The notes below the pieces were generated by a model. The model was not told the DNA's origin. It worked only from the letters and a program-made list of their open reading frames with translations, and searched no databases. A stretch of DNA of 14,477 nucleotides from an uncultured Clostridia bacterium (GTDB lineage Bacteria > Bacillota > Clostridia > TANB77 > CAG-508): the NCBI GenBank assembly GCA_944393275.1, contig CALXZQ010000020.1, positions 1 to 14,477 of the forward strand. The letters are read 5' to 3'. A program made the position numbers and the translations under genes. Positions 1 to 6,565 of the stretch are shown here, piece by piece; position 1 is the stretch's first letter, and each line of letters begins with the position of its first letter.

Positions 1-65
1 TGAATGTAGCCTCGTTCTAAATAAAACGTCATGCGTTATCTAACTAATTAACAATTTAACAAACA

Positions 66-124
66 TCTGTGGTTGGAGCCTTTAAAAAATCGTCAAGCGA
101 TAGGAGAAAACACCAATCCACAGA
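66..124 (+). other. Stem-loop of unknown identity upstream of cysS
   Basis: TCTGTGG (66-72) pairs with CCACAGA (118-124). The helix continues as TTGG (73-76) with CCAA (113-116) across a single bulged T117. Inside it, CCT (79-81) and ATCG (89-92) pair with CGAT (98-101) and AGG (102-104), closing a 5-nt loop. This two-part hairpin is more GC-rich than the surrounding AT-rich DNA. No T-run follows, so it is a poor terminator. It lacks the T-box consensus expected in front of a synthetase gene. It could be the end of a structured RNA, the foot of a mobile element, or a cysS leader. The folding is read by eye, and the strand is assumed from cysS. Confidence 0.35.
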
Positions 125-193
125 GTCTATATAGATATTATATAAAATTTTAAAAAATAAAAAAATATATAATGGACTATATGTTCATTATAC

Positions 194-199
194 GAGGAG
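194..199 (+). promoter_or_regulatory. Shine-Dalgarno site that fixes the cysS start
   Basis: GAGGAG lies five bases upstream of ATG 205. The earlier in-frame ATG 172 has only AT-rich sequence before it. The family N-terminus (a short stretch leading to a Y-S-C-G-P-T-V-Y motif) also fits a start at 205. Confidence 0.8.
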
Positions 200-204
200 A
201 TTAT

Positions 205-1587
205 ATGAAACTATACTTTTTTAATACATTAACAAGAGAAAAACAAGAATTTATTCCAATAAATCCAGAAGAGATAAGAATATATTCTTGCGGACCAACA
301 GTGTACTATTATGCACATATAGGAAATTTAAGAGCATATTTATTTATGGATAATTTAAGAAGAGTTTTACAATATAATGGATATAAACTAAAACATGTAA
401 TGAATATAACTGATGTGGGACATTTGGTCTCAGATGCAGATGAAGGCGAAGATAAGATGATAAAAGCTGCTAAAAGAGAAAATAAAGATCCATTTCAAAT
501 AGCAGAATTCTATATGAATGCATTTCTTAAGGATATACAAGAATTAAATATACAAAAGCCTGAGATAATAGCAAGAGCAACAGAACATATTGATGTGATG
601 GAAGAATATGTAAAAAAGATAATAGAAAATGGATATACTTATCAAAGCGAAGATACAATATATTTTGATACATCTAAACTTGATAAATATGGCGTACTTT
701 CTAATAGAAATATAGAAGAACAAAAAGCAGGGGCGAGAGTGGAATTTGATAAGAATAAGAAAAATATATCAGATTTTGCACTATGGATTAAAGCACCTGA
801 AAATCATATTATGAAATGGGATACATTTTTTGGAAAATGTTATCCAGGTTGGCATCTAGAATGTTCTGCTATGGGGTATAAGTATTTAGGGGAACAATTT
901 GATATACATACAGGAGGAATAGACCATATACCAATACACCATGAAAATGAAATAGCACAAAGTAAAGGATTCTCAGGGAAAATTCCAGCAAGATATTGGA
1001 TGCATGTAAATTTCTTAACAGTAGATGGTGGAAAAATGTCAAAGAGCCTTAATAATCTATATACTTTAAGTGATTTAAAAGAAAGAGGATATGATGCATT
1101 GGTATACAGAATGTTTAATTTTGGTTCTAGTTATAGGAATAAAATTAATTTTACATGGGAAGCAATGAATTCAGCAAAAACAGCATTAGCAAGATTAAAA
1201 GAAGGATATAAAAAGCATTCAGAAGGAACTGAAGAAGTATCTGAGGAAATAATAAATAGTTATGAACAAAAATTTCATGAAGCAATAAATGATGATTTAA
1301 ATATGCCAGTTGCCATGAGTGTGGTATGGGAAGTAATAAAAAATCCAATAAAATCTAAAGAATTTGCTAAGTTATTATTAAAATTTGATACAATTCTAGG
1401 CTTAGAAATAGACAAGGAAATGAAAATGGAAGTGATACCAAAAGAGGTAGAAGAATTAGTAGAACAAAGAAAAGTAGCAAGACAAAATAAAGATTGGAAT
1501 TTGTCAGATACATTAAGAGATAAAATAAAAGAACTAGGATATAATGTAAAAGATTCTAAAGACGGAATGGAAATAGAAAAAATATAG
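205..1587 (+). CDS. cysS: Cysteinyl-tRNA synthetase (CysRS, class I)
   Basis: This cytoplasmic enzyme charges tRNA-Cys with cysteine using ATP. The product is 460 aa, normal for the family. The class I signatures are present: HIGN at residues 38-41 and KMSKS at 277-281. The zinc-site ligands appear as C29 (SCGPTVY), C220 (WHLECSAM), H245 and E249 (HHENE). The segment before the last two reads HTGGIDHIPIHHENE, not the GGGSDLxFPHHENE form of the E. coli enzyme. From memory, the IPIHH form is common in CysRS of candidate-phyla bacteria and some uncultured Firmicutes. The C-terminus has the usual helical tRNA-binding region ending in a DxLRDKIKELGY motif. An in-frame ATG at 172 would add 11 residues but lacks a ribosome binding site. 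No terminator follows, and the next gene has its own promoter. Identity is secure; the subgroup assignment is inference. Confidence 0.97.
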   Translation: MKLYFFNTLTREKQEFIPINPEEIRIYSCGPTVYYYAHIGNLRAYLFMDNLRRVLQYNGYKLKHVMNITDVGHLVSDADEGEDKMIKAAKRENKDPFQIAEFYMNAFLKDIQELNIQKPEIIARATEHIDVMEEYVKKIIENGYTYQSEDTIYFDTSKLDKYGVLSNRNIEEQKAGARVEFDKNKKNISDFALWIKAPENHIMKWDTFFGKCYPGWHLECSAMGYKYLGEQFDIHTGGIDHIPIHHENEIAQSKGFSGKIPARYWMHVNFLTVDGGKMSKSLNNLYTLSDLKERGYDALVYRMFNFGSSYRNKINFTWEAMNSAKTALARLKEGYKKHSEGTEEVSEEIINSYEQKFHEAINDDLNMPVAMSVVWEVIKNPIKSKEFAKLLLKFDTILGLEIDKEMKMEVIPKEVEELVEQRKVARQNKDWNLSDTLRDKIKELGYNVKDSKDGMEIEKI

Positions 1588-1593
1588 GAACTA

Positions 1594-1622
1594 TTTACAA
1601 CAAAAATTATATAGAATATAAT
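1594..1622 (+). promoter_or_regulatory. Sigma-A type promoter for the DUF4190 gene
   Basis: The -35 is TTTACA (1594-1599) and the -10 is TATAAT (1617-1622), with exact 17-bp spacing. It starts just after the cysS stop and lies 32 bp before the next ATG, so that gene can be transcribed independently of cysS. Confidence 0.7.
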
Positions 1623-1654
1623 TATAAAAAATAAAATAAAAGGAGATAGATATT

Positions 1655-2404
1655 ATGGAAATAGCAGCACTAATTTTAGGTATAGTAGCAATATTGTTAG
1701 CTTGGATACCAGGATGTGGAATAGTTTTAGGAGGAATACCAGCACTAGTAGGTTTAATTTTAGCAATAATAGCATTAGTTAAGAAAAAACCAAAAAAGAA
1801 ACAAGCAATAATTGGTTTAGTACTATCAATATTATCTTTTGTAGTTATGATTGTTGCAATAATTATTATACCATTAATAATGGGAGTAAATACTTATAAT
1901 AAAGCTAAAAATGTTATAGATGATGCAAGTTCAACTATGGAAGAAATAGAAAGTCAGATGAGCAGTCAAGAATTGCAAAGCTATAATGCTAAATTCGAGG
2001 CATATGGAGGAGCAAATGTAAGTGGAACACGTGTTAGATTATTATGTGATCTTGTTGCAAGTCATAATAGAGATAATGATATAGATAAGCAAGTAGAAGT
2101 AGTAATTGGAAAAGCTAAAGATACTTCTGCAGATACATTTACAAGATTACAAACATCAAGTGCAACAAATGCAAAAACAACAATAAAGTCAGCAAGTAAA
2201 TATACAGTAACTTTAGGATATGATCCAGATACAGGATATGTTACTCAAATTGGAATTCAAGGAAATGAACAAGAAGAATCAGAAAATGAAGTTGAAAATA
2301 ATGTAGAAAATGGAACAACAAATAACACAATAGAAAATGGAACAACAAATGAAATAAATAATAATACAAATAGCACAAATACTGTACTAAATAATGCAAT
2401 ATAA
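1655..2404 (+). CDS. DUF4190-type membrane protein with Asn/Glu-rich tail
   Basis: The 249-aa product begins with hydrophobic segments at about residues 3-43 containing Gly-rich turns (PGCGIVLGGIP). A Lys-rich loop (KKKPKKK) follows, then a third membrane segment at about 51-76. This arrangement matches the DUF4190 family of small Firmicute membrane proteins, whose function is unknown. Residues ~100-205 form a soluble domain with the motif YNxxFExYGG...VRLLxxxVxxHN and a beta-rich end. The last ~45 residues are low complexity (Asn, Glu, Thr) and include a short tandem repeat. The soluble part is probably extracytoplasmic, but topology is inferred. The start follows a good AAGGAG site and the gene has its own promoter. 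The function is not known to me. Confidence 0.8.
   Translation: MEIAALILGIVAILLAWIPGCGIVLGGIPALVGLILAIIALVKKKPKKKQAIIGLVLSILSFVVMIVAIIIIPLIMGVNTYNKAKNVIDDASSTMEEIESQMSSQELQSYNAKFEAYGGANVSGTRVRLLCDLVASHNRDNDIDKQVEVVIGKAKDTSADTFTRLQTSSATNAKTTIKSASKYTVTLGYDPDTGYVTQIGIQGNEQEESENEVENNVENGTTNNTIENGTTNEINNNTNSTNTVLNNAI
2304..2350 (+). repeat. Two-copy 27-bp direct repeat in the DUF4190 gene tail
   Basis: A 20-bp identical segment occurs at 2304-2323 and 2331-2350, a period of 27 bp that preserves frame. It encodes two copies of an ENGTTN-type peptide in the disordered C-terminal tail. It is a likely site of slippage and length variation. Confidence 0.75.
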
Positions 2405-2419
2405 TTTAATATTTTTAAT

Positions 2420-2444
2420 AGGGGAAAGATTGCATCTTTCCCTT
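2420..2444 (+). terminator. Hairpin after the DUF4190 gene, weak terminator
   Basis: GGGAAAGAT (2422-2430) and ATCTTTCCC (2434-2442) form a perfect 9-bp stem with a 3-nt loop, 16 bp after the stop codon. The downstream side has only two T before an A-run, so the + strand U-tract is poor. It may act as an inefficient terminator or as an mRNA 3'-end stabiliser. Confidence 0.45.
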
Positions 2445-2463
2445 AAAAAAACTTAAAAAACTA

Positions 2464-2492
2464 TTGCGAAATATATGAATATTTGATATAAT
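2464..2492 (+). promoter_or_regulatory. Promoter of the rpsB-tsf unit
   Basis: The -35 is TTGCGA (2464-2469) and the -10 is a perfect TATAAT (2487-2492), spaced by 17 bp. A TG at 2484-2485 makes it an extended -10. Transcription should start near 2499, giving a 5' leader of about 100 nt before rpsB. Confidence 0.85.
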
Positions 2493-2498
2493 ACTAAC

Positions 2499-2602
2499 GT
2501 TATTAAAAAACACATAAAGTTAGTTTAAGAAAAGTGCTTTTATACGAGCCTTCTTAAGCAAAGACGCTTTATGGAAGAATAAAACTAAGAGGAGGAATTA
2601 AA
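2499..2602 (+). promoter_or_regulatory. Structured rpsB mRNA leader, possible S2 autoregulatory site
   Basis: TTAAGAA (2525-2531) can pair with TTCTTAA (2551-2557). TTAGTTT (2520-2526) can pair with AAACTAA (2582-2588), which directly abuts the Shine-Dalgarno GAGGAGG (2589-2595). The two helices share 2525-2526, so they nest tightly or compete. Ribosomal protein operons, including rpsB-tsf in other bacteria, are often controlled by leader RNA that binds their own product. Here the role is inferred from position and pairing only. The leader lacks a terminator-like hairpin, so control at translation initiation is more likely than attenuation. Confidence 0.45.
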
Positions 2603-3382
2603 ATGGCAGTAGTTGCAATGAAACAATTACTAGAAGCAGGTGTTCACTTTGGACATCAAACTAGAAGATGGGATCCTAAAATGGCGGAATATATATTCCA
2701 AGCTAGAAATGGTATTCACATCATCGATTTACAAAAAACATCAAAAAAATTAGACGAAGCTTATGCTTTCGTTAAAGAACAAGCAGAGGAAGGAAAAACA
2801 ATTCTTTTCGTAGGAACAAAAAAACAAGCACAAGAATGTGTAAAAGAAGCAGCTGAAAAAAGTGGAATGTACTATGTTGATCAAAGATGGTTAGGAGGAA
2901 TGTTAACAAACTTCACTACTATTAGAAAAAGAGTACAAAGATTAAAAGATTTAGAAAAAATGCAAGAAGATGGAACATTTAGTGTTCTACCTAAAAAAGA
3001 AGTAACATTGTTAAAAAAAGAAATGGAAAAACTAGAGAAAAATCTTGGTGGAATTAAAGAAATGGATGAAATCCCAGGAGTTTTATTTGTAGTAGATCCT
3101 AAAAAAGAAAGAACAGCTATTTTAGAAGCTAGAAAATTAAATATACCAGTTGTTGGTTTAATAGATACAAATTGTAATCCAGAAGATGTTGATTATCCAA
3201 TACCTGGAAATGATGATGCTATAAGAGCTGTTAAATTAATTACAGATGTTATAGCTAACGCAGTAATAGAAGGAAAACAAGGAGAAACATTTGAAGATGC
3301 AGAATCTACTTATGAACCTTCAGAAGAAGCAACAAGTATAGAAGAAGTTGTAGAAAACGCTGAAGAAAGTGTTGAAGAGTAA
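2603..3382 (+). CDS. rpsB: 30S ribosomal protein S2
   Basis: S2 is a late-assembling protein of the small subunit, located between head and body, and is needed for S1 docking or mRNA placement. The 259-aa product is normal to slightly long. Signatures include MKQLLEAGVHFGHQTRRW at residues 6-23, WLGGMLTNFTT in the coiled-coil region, and PGVLFVVDPKKE followed by IPVVGLIDTNCNPE. The last ~30 residues are strongly acidic (Glu-rich), a frequent extension in Firmicutes. The gene starts after a GAGGAGG site and is followed 39 nt later by tsf, the classic conserved pair. Codon use is less extreme than in the neighbours (some C-ending codons such as TTC), as expected of a highly expressed gene. Confidence 0.98.
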   Translation: MAVVAMKQLLEAGVHFGHQTRRWDPKMAEYIFQARNGIHIIDLQKTSKKLDEAYAFVKEQAEEGKTILFVGTKKQAQECVKEAAEKSGMYYVDQRWLGGMLTNFTTIRKRVQRLKDLEKMQEDGTFSVLPKKEVTLLKKEMEKLEKNLGGIKEMDEIPGVLFVVDPKKERTAILEARKLNIPVVGLIDTNCNPEDVDYPIPGNDDAIRAVKLITDVIANAVIEGKQGETFEDAESTYEPSEEATSIEEVVENAEESVEE

Positions 3383-3421
3383 TTTAACATTTTTAATATT
3401 TTAATCATAGGAGGAGATAAA

Positions 3422-4303
3422 ATGGTAACAGCAGCTCAAGTAAAAGATTTAAGAGAAAGAACTGGTGCAGGAATGATGGACTGCAAAAAAGTTTTAACAG
3501 AAACAGATGGCGATATGGAGAAAGCTATAGAACTTTTACGTGAAAGAGGAATCGCAAAAGCAGCTAAAAAATCTGATAGAATAGCAGCAGAAGGATTAGT
3601 TGAATGTTATATTTCAGAAGATGGAAAAGTTGGTTCAATAGTAGAAATAAACTCAGAAACAGATTTTGTTGCAAAAAATGAAGAATTTAAAGAATTTGTT
3701 GCAAATGTTGCTAAAATAATAGCAGATAAAAATCCAACAGATCTTGAAGCATTATTAGATTTGCCTTTTATTGATAATTCAGGAAAAACAGTTAAAGAAG
3801 TTTTAACAGAAAAAATAGCAACAATCGGAGAAAATATGAATATTCGTAGATTCGCTAGATTTGAATCTGAAGGAATGGTTGAAAAATATATACATGGAGA
3901 TGGAAAAATTGCAGTTCTAGTTGATTTTTCTAAAGGTGATAGAGAAGTTGCTAAAGATATTTGTATGCAAATAGCAGCAGCAAGACCTGAATTTGTAAGA
4001 AGAGAGGATGTACCACAAGAAAGAGTAGAAAAAGAAATGGAAATCCTAAAAATTCAAGCTATGAATGAAGGAAAACCAGAAGAAATAGCTGAAAAAATGG
4101 TACAAGGAAGACTTGGAAAATTTTACTCAGAAATATGTTTATTAGAGCAAGAATTTGTAAAAGATCCTGATATGAAAGTATCAAAACTATTGGAAACAAA
4201 AAATGCAGAAATAATTAGATTTGTTAGATTTGAAAAAGGCGAAGGAATTGAGAAGAAAGAAGAAAACTTTGCAGAAGAAGTAGCAAAACAAATTAAAGGA
4301 TAA
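3422..4303 (+). CDS. tsf: Elongation factor Ts
   Basis: EF-Ts is the guanine nucleotide exchange factor that releases GDP from EF-Tu in the cytoplasm. The 293-aa product matches the usual full-length (non-mitochondrial) form. The N-terminal UBA-like domain carries LRERTGAGMMDCKKVL (about residues 10-25). The TDFVAKN motif that contacts the EF-Tu G domain is at residues 80-86. The core dimerisation-type subdomains follow, with PEFVRREDVP and LLEQEFVKDP. The start is preceded by AGGAGG. The gene is cotranscribed with rpsB and closed by a terminator. In many Firmicutes pyrH and frr follow tsf; here they do not, so the usual rpsB-tsf-pyrH-frr cluster is broken after tsf. Confidence 0.98.
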   Translation: MVTAAQVKDLRERTGAGMMDCKKVLTETDGDMEKAIELLRERGIAKAAKKSDRIAAEGLVECYISEDGKVGSIVEINSETDFVAKNEEFKEFVANVAKIIADKNPTDLEALLDLPFIDNSGKTVKEVLTEKIATIGENMNIRRFARFESEGMVEKYIHGDGKIAVLVDFSKGDREVAKDICMQIAAARPEFVRREDVPQERVEKEMEILKIQAMNEGKPEEIAEKMVQGRLGKFYSEICLLEQEFVKDPDMKVSKLLETKNAEIIRFVRFEKGEGIEKKEENFAEEVAKQIKG

Positions 4304-4316
4304 GGGATAGTGTTTT

Positions 4317-4360
4317 AAGGGAGTATACTTGTAATTATCAAGAATGCTTCCTTTTTATTT
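4317..4360 (+). terminator. Rho-independent terminator of rpsB-tsf
   Basis: AAGGGAG (4317-4323) pairs with CTTCCTT (4347-4353), with one G-U pair. An inner CTTG/CAAG helix (4328-4331 with 4339-4342) caps it. The tract TTTTTATTT (4352-4360) follows. It lies 13 nt after the tsf stop. Confidence 0.8.
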
Positions 4361-4415
4361 ACAAATATATAAGCATGTAAGATAAAAAATATAATTGAGT
4401 ATTTAGGAGGAAAAA

Positions 4416-5636
4416 ATGAAGGAAAGCAGAGGGCAAAGAATATATAGATCAATTATGCTTGTAATAATAACTGCTATAATAACAGCTATTATTACAACTG
4501 TAGTAATGTATAGAACATCTCTAAAAAAAGATGCAATTTCAAGTATAGAAGGAGATGAAACAGCACAGATAAGTAGTTCTAATATTGTCTATACATTAAC
4601 AAACTTTAGAAAGATTATAGATAAATATTATCTGGGTGAAGTGGATGAACAATCTCTATTAGAAGGGGCAATAAAAGGATATATAGAAGGGTTAGGAGAT
4701 CCATATACAGAATATTATACAGCAGAAGAATTGGAAGAATATAAAGAAGAAACATTAGGAAATTTTGTTGGCATTGGTGTGTACATGATACAAGATGTAG
4801 AAATGAATGTAATAAGGGTATTAGCACCAATAAAAGATAGTCCAGCATATAGTGCAGGTATATTACCAGGAGATATAATATATAAAATTGATGGAGTACA
4901 ATATACTGGGGAACAGATGGATGAAGCTGCTCAAAAGATAAAAGGAGAGATTGGAACAAAAGTTAATTTGGAGTTAATAAGAGATAATGAGTCTATAAAT
5001 ATCGAAATAGAAAGAAAAACAATAAAAATTAATCATGTAGAGGCTTCTGTGATAGAAAATGATATTGGATATTTACAAATATCAACATTTGATGAGGGAT
5101 GTGCTGATGAATTCAAGAAAAAGTATGAAGAATTAAAAAATCAAAATATAAAATCACTAATTATAGATTTAAGAAATAATGGTGGCGGAATAGTAGATGA
5201 AGCAACAGACATAGCAGATCTATTTGCAGATAAAGATGCTACACTATTAGTTACAGTAGACAAAGATAATAATGAGGATATTACAAAAGCAAAAACAGAT
5301 AAAATAATAGATATGCCAGTTGTAATATTAACAAATTCGAATACAGCAAGTGCATCTGAAATATTAGCAGGAGCATTAAAAGATTTAGGGGTAGCTAAAA
5401 TAGTTGGAACAACTACTTATGGAAAAGGTGTAATTCAGACATTATTAACATTAGGAGATGGAACAGGAATAAAGATTACTACTAATGAATATTACACGCC
5501 AAATAAATCTAAAATAAATGAAGTTGGAATAGTTCCAGATGAACAAGTTGACTTGCCAGAAGAATATAAAAATCAGTTAGAAATACCACAAGATAAGGAT
5601 ACCCAATTACAAAAAGCAATTGAAATATTAAAATAA
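4416..5636 (+). CDS. S41 family carboxy-terminal processing protease (CtpA/CtpB-like)
   Basis: This serine protease degrades or trims proteins from their C-termini outside the cytoplasmic membrane. It is 406 aa. An N-terminal anchor or signal segment (about residues 12-32, Ile/Thr-rich) precedes the prodomain-like helical region. A PDZ domain spans roughly residues 110-190 (GIGVYM..., SPAYSAGILPGDIIYKIDG), then the S41 fold. By alignment to B. subtilis CtpB and E. coli Prc, the catalytic residues are S312 (in NTASASEI), K337 (in TYGKG) and Q341. The Ser-Lys distance of 25 and the Gln at Lys+4 match those enzymes. No C-terminal peptidoglycan-binding domain is present. AGGAGG precedes the ATG. 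Only a -10-like TATAAT (4390-4395) without a good -35 is visible, so its promoter is unclear. In Bacillus, CtpB serves sporulation signalling; that role cannot be assumed here. Confidence 0.93.
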   Translation: MKESRGQRIYRSIMLVIITAIITAIITTVVMYRTSLKKDAISSIEGDETAQISSSNIVYTLTNFRKIIDKYYLGEVDEQSLLEGAIKGYIEGLGDPYTEYYTAEELEEYKEETLGNFVGIGVYMIQDVEMNVIRVLAPIKDSPAYSAGILPGDIIYKIDGVQYTGEQMDEAAQKIKGEIGTKVNLELIRDNESINIEIERKTIKINHVEASVIENDIGYLQISTFDEGCADEFKKKYEELKNQNIKSLIIDLRNNGGGIVDEATDIADLFADKDATLLVTVDKDNNEDITKAKTDKIIDMPVVILTNSNTASASEILAGALKDLGVAKIVGTTTYGKGVIQTLLTLGDGTGIKITTNEYYTPNKSKINEVGIVPDEQVDLPEEYKNQLEIPQDKDTQLQKAIEILK

Positions 5637-5684
5637 TATAAATTAAAATGGGGGAAAAAGAGATTCTTTACGAGCTGATTTAAA

Positions 5685-5713
5685 TTGACAATTTTAAAAA
5701 AATTTGATACAAT
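5685..5713 (+). promoter_or_regulatory. Consensus promoter of the orphan gene
   Basis: The -35 is a perfect TTGACA (5685-5690) and the -10 is TACAAT (5708-5713), with 17-bp spacing and an extended -10 TG (5705-5706). It is one of the strongest-looking promoters in the window and serves a single small gene. Confidence 0.85.
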
Positions 5714-5757
5714 TTTAAAAGTTTACATAAACAAATTTGCAAAGGGAATGATGAGAT

Positions 5758-6282
5758 ATGACATCAAAAGTGACATCCAAACGGAAATATCCCACAATAG
5801 TATCTAAAGACAAAGAAATTTTGGTAACAGTTACTTCTCAAAAAAATTCCTGTGATATTTTACTATTTATTCCTAGTAAGTATATAGAGGATCATGGGAA
5901 ATTACTTGCCAGTGCAGATCATTGTTTTAATCTCGAAGTTTGTTTTCGGTACAAAAGTGATAAGCCAGAATATCGGAATGGAATTCGTTTAAACTTTAAA
6001 CACAACTATCCAAAAGATGAATTAGGCATACTTACAAGTATAGGTACTCATTTTACAATTCGATTTGATTTTGGAGACTTTTTTGGTAAGTTAGTACTTT
6101 ATCGAAATGCTTATCTACCGGGATACCGAATTGGACAAATTTGCAAAGGTAGAAAAAAGAAGGAAGATAAACTGTTTATATGTTCAATTGAGGATACAAA
6201 GCCGGGGCCAAGTAAATATACTCCTTATAAAGTTAGCAATATCTCAAAGCCTTATCAGGGAGGAAAGGTATCTCCTAAATAG
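5758..6282 (+). CDS. Unrecognised 174-aa protein with atypical codon use
   Basis: I do not recognise this protein. It is soluble (no signal peptide or membrane segment), basic, and rich in aromatic residues and alternating hydrophobic stretches that suggest beta strands. A KGRKKKEDK cluster lies near residue 132, and a Pro/Gly/Lys-rich C-terminus follows. Seven of its eight Arg codons are CGN (CGG, CGT, CGA), while neighbouring genes use AGA almost exclusively; CCG and CTC codons also appear. This suggests recent acquisition from a genome with different codon use. It has a private consensus promoter (5685-5713) and a strong terminator (6318-6355), so it is a self-contained cassette between the protease gene and tRNA-Thr. 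The start follows AAAGGGA (5741-5747) at about 10 nt; two nearby ATGs at 5748 and 5751 are in another frame that closes quickly. No flanking repeats or integrase are seen. Confidence 0.75.
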   Translation: MTSKVTSKRKYPTIVSKDKEILVTVTSQKNSCDILLFIPSKYIEDHGKLLASADHCFNLEVCFRYKSDKPEYRNGIRLNFKHNYPKDELGILTSIGTHFTIRFDFGDFFGKLVLYRNAYLPGYRIGQICKGRKKKEDKLFICSIEDTKPGPSKYTPYKVSNISKPYQGGKVSPK

Positions 6283-6317
6283 AGACATTCCCAATATGCC
6301 GAAAGCTAATTTGGGCC

Positions 6318-6358
6318 AAAAGCTTCATTACTTTTACAAGTGATGAAGCTTTTTGTTC
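6318..6358 (+). terminator. Strong rho-independent terminator after the orphan gene
   Basis: A 16-bp stem (6318-6333 with 6338-6353, one G-T pair) closes a 4-nt loop (6334-6337). It is followed by a T-rich tract (6350-6354, then GTTC). It separates the orphan gene from the tRNA-ftsY unit. Confidence 0.92.
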
Positions 6359-6420
6359 TATCTATACTTCTAGACATGTCAGTAGTAATTAAACAAAGAA
6401 ATTTTTAAGAATTCTTTTTA

Positions 6421-6449
6421 TTGATATTTTTAAGCCTATATGATATAAT
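6421..6449 (+). promoter_or_regulatory. Promoter of the tRNA-Thr / ftsY transcript
   Basis: The -35 is TTGATA (6421-6426) and the -10 is a perfect TATAAT (6444-6449), with 17-bp spacing and an extended -10 TG (6441-6442). The expected start near 6456 leaves a 5' leader of about 10 nt before the mature tRNA, for RNase P to remove. Confidence 0.85.
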
Positions 6450-6466
6450 TCGGTATGAATATTAAT

Positions 6467-6542
6467 GCTCTTGTAGCTTAGTTGGTAGAGCAACAGATTC
6501 GTAACCTGTAGGTCGGCAGTTCGATTCTGCCCGAGAGCGCCA
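6467..6542 (+). tRNA. tRNA-Thr (anticodon CGU)
   Basis: The gene is 76 nt with CCA encoded (6540-6542). The acceptor stem is GCTCTTG with CGAGAGC (one T-G pair). The T arm is GGCAG/TTCGATT/CTGCC. The anticodon loop TTCGTAA places CGT at 6500-6502, reading ACG threonine codons. The anticodon stem has four pairs plus an A31-C39 mismatch next to the loop. The discriminator is G73, whereas A or U is more usual for tRNA-Thr. ACG is rare in this AT-rich genome, so this is likely the minor Thr isoacceptor. No terminator lies between it and ftsY, 23 nt downstream, so the two are probably cotranscribed. Isotype is taken from the anticodon. Confidence 0.93.
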
Positions 6543-6565
6543 TATTATATAAATGGAGGATACTA

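Noticed and set aside
1..43. C-terminal end of an upstream protein (open frame from base 2 to TAA 41-43)
   Set aside because: Only 13 codons are visible and nothing recognisable is encoded, so no coding feature can be supported.
172..204. Upstream in-frame ATG 172 as the cysS start
   Set aside because: There is no ribosome binding site before it, while GAGGAG lies correctly before ATG 205, and the 11 extra residues do not resemble the family N-terminus.
1..204. T-box riboswitch in front of cysS
   Set aside because: The conserved T-box sequence (AGGGUGGNACCGCG type) and an adjoining terminator are absent; only an unrelated hairpin is seen.
4358..4395. Promoter for the S41 protease from TTTACA (4358) and TATAAT (4390)
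   Set aside because: The spacing of 26 bp is incompatible and the TTTACA falls in the tail of the tsf terminator.
6107..6343. 78-codon + strand frame overlapping the orphan gene
   Set aside because: It lies mostly inside the 174-aa gene in another frame, has no ribosome binding site and runs into the terminator stem.
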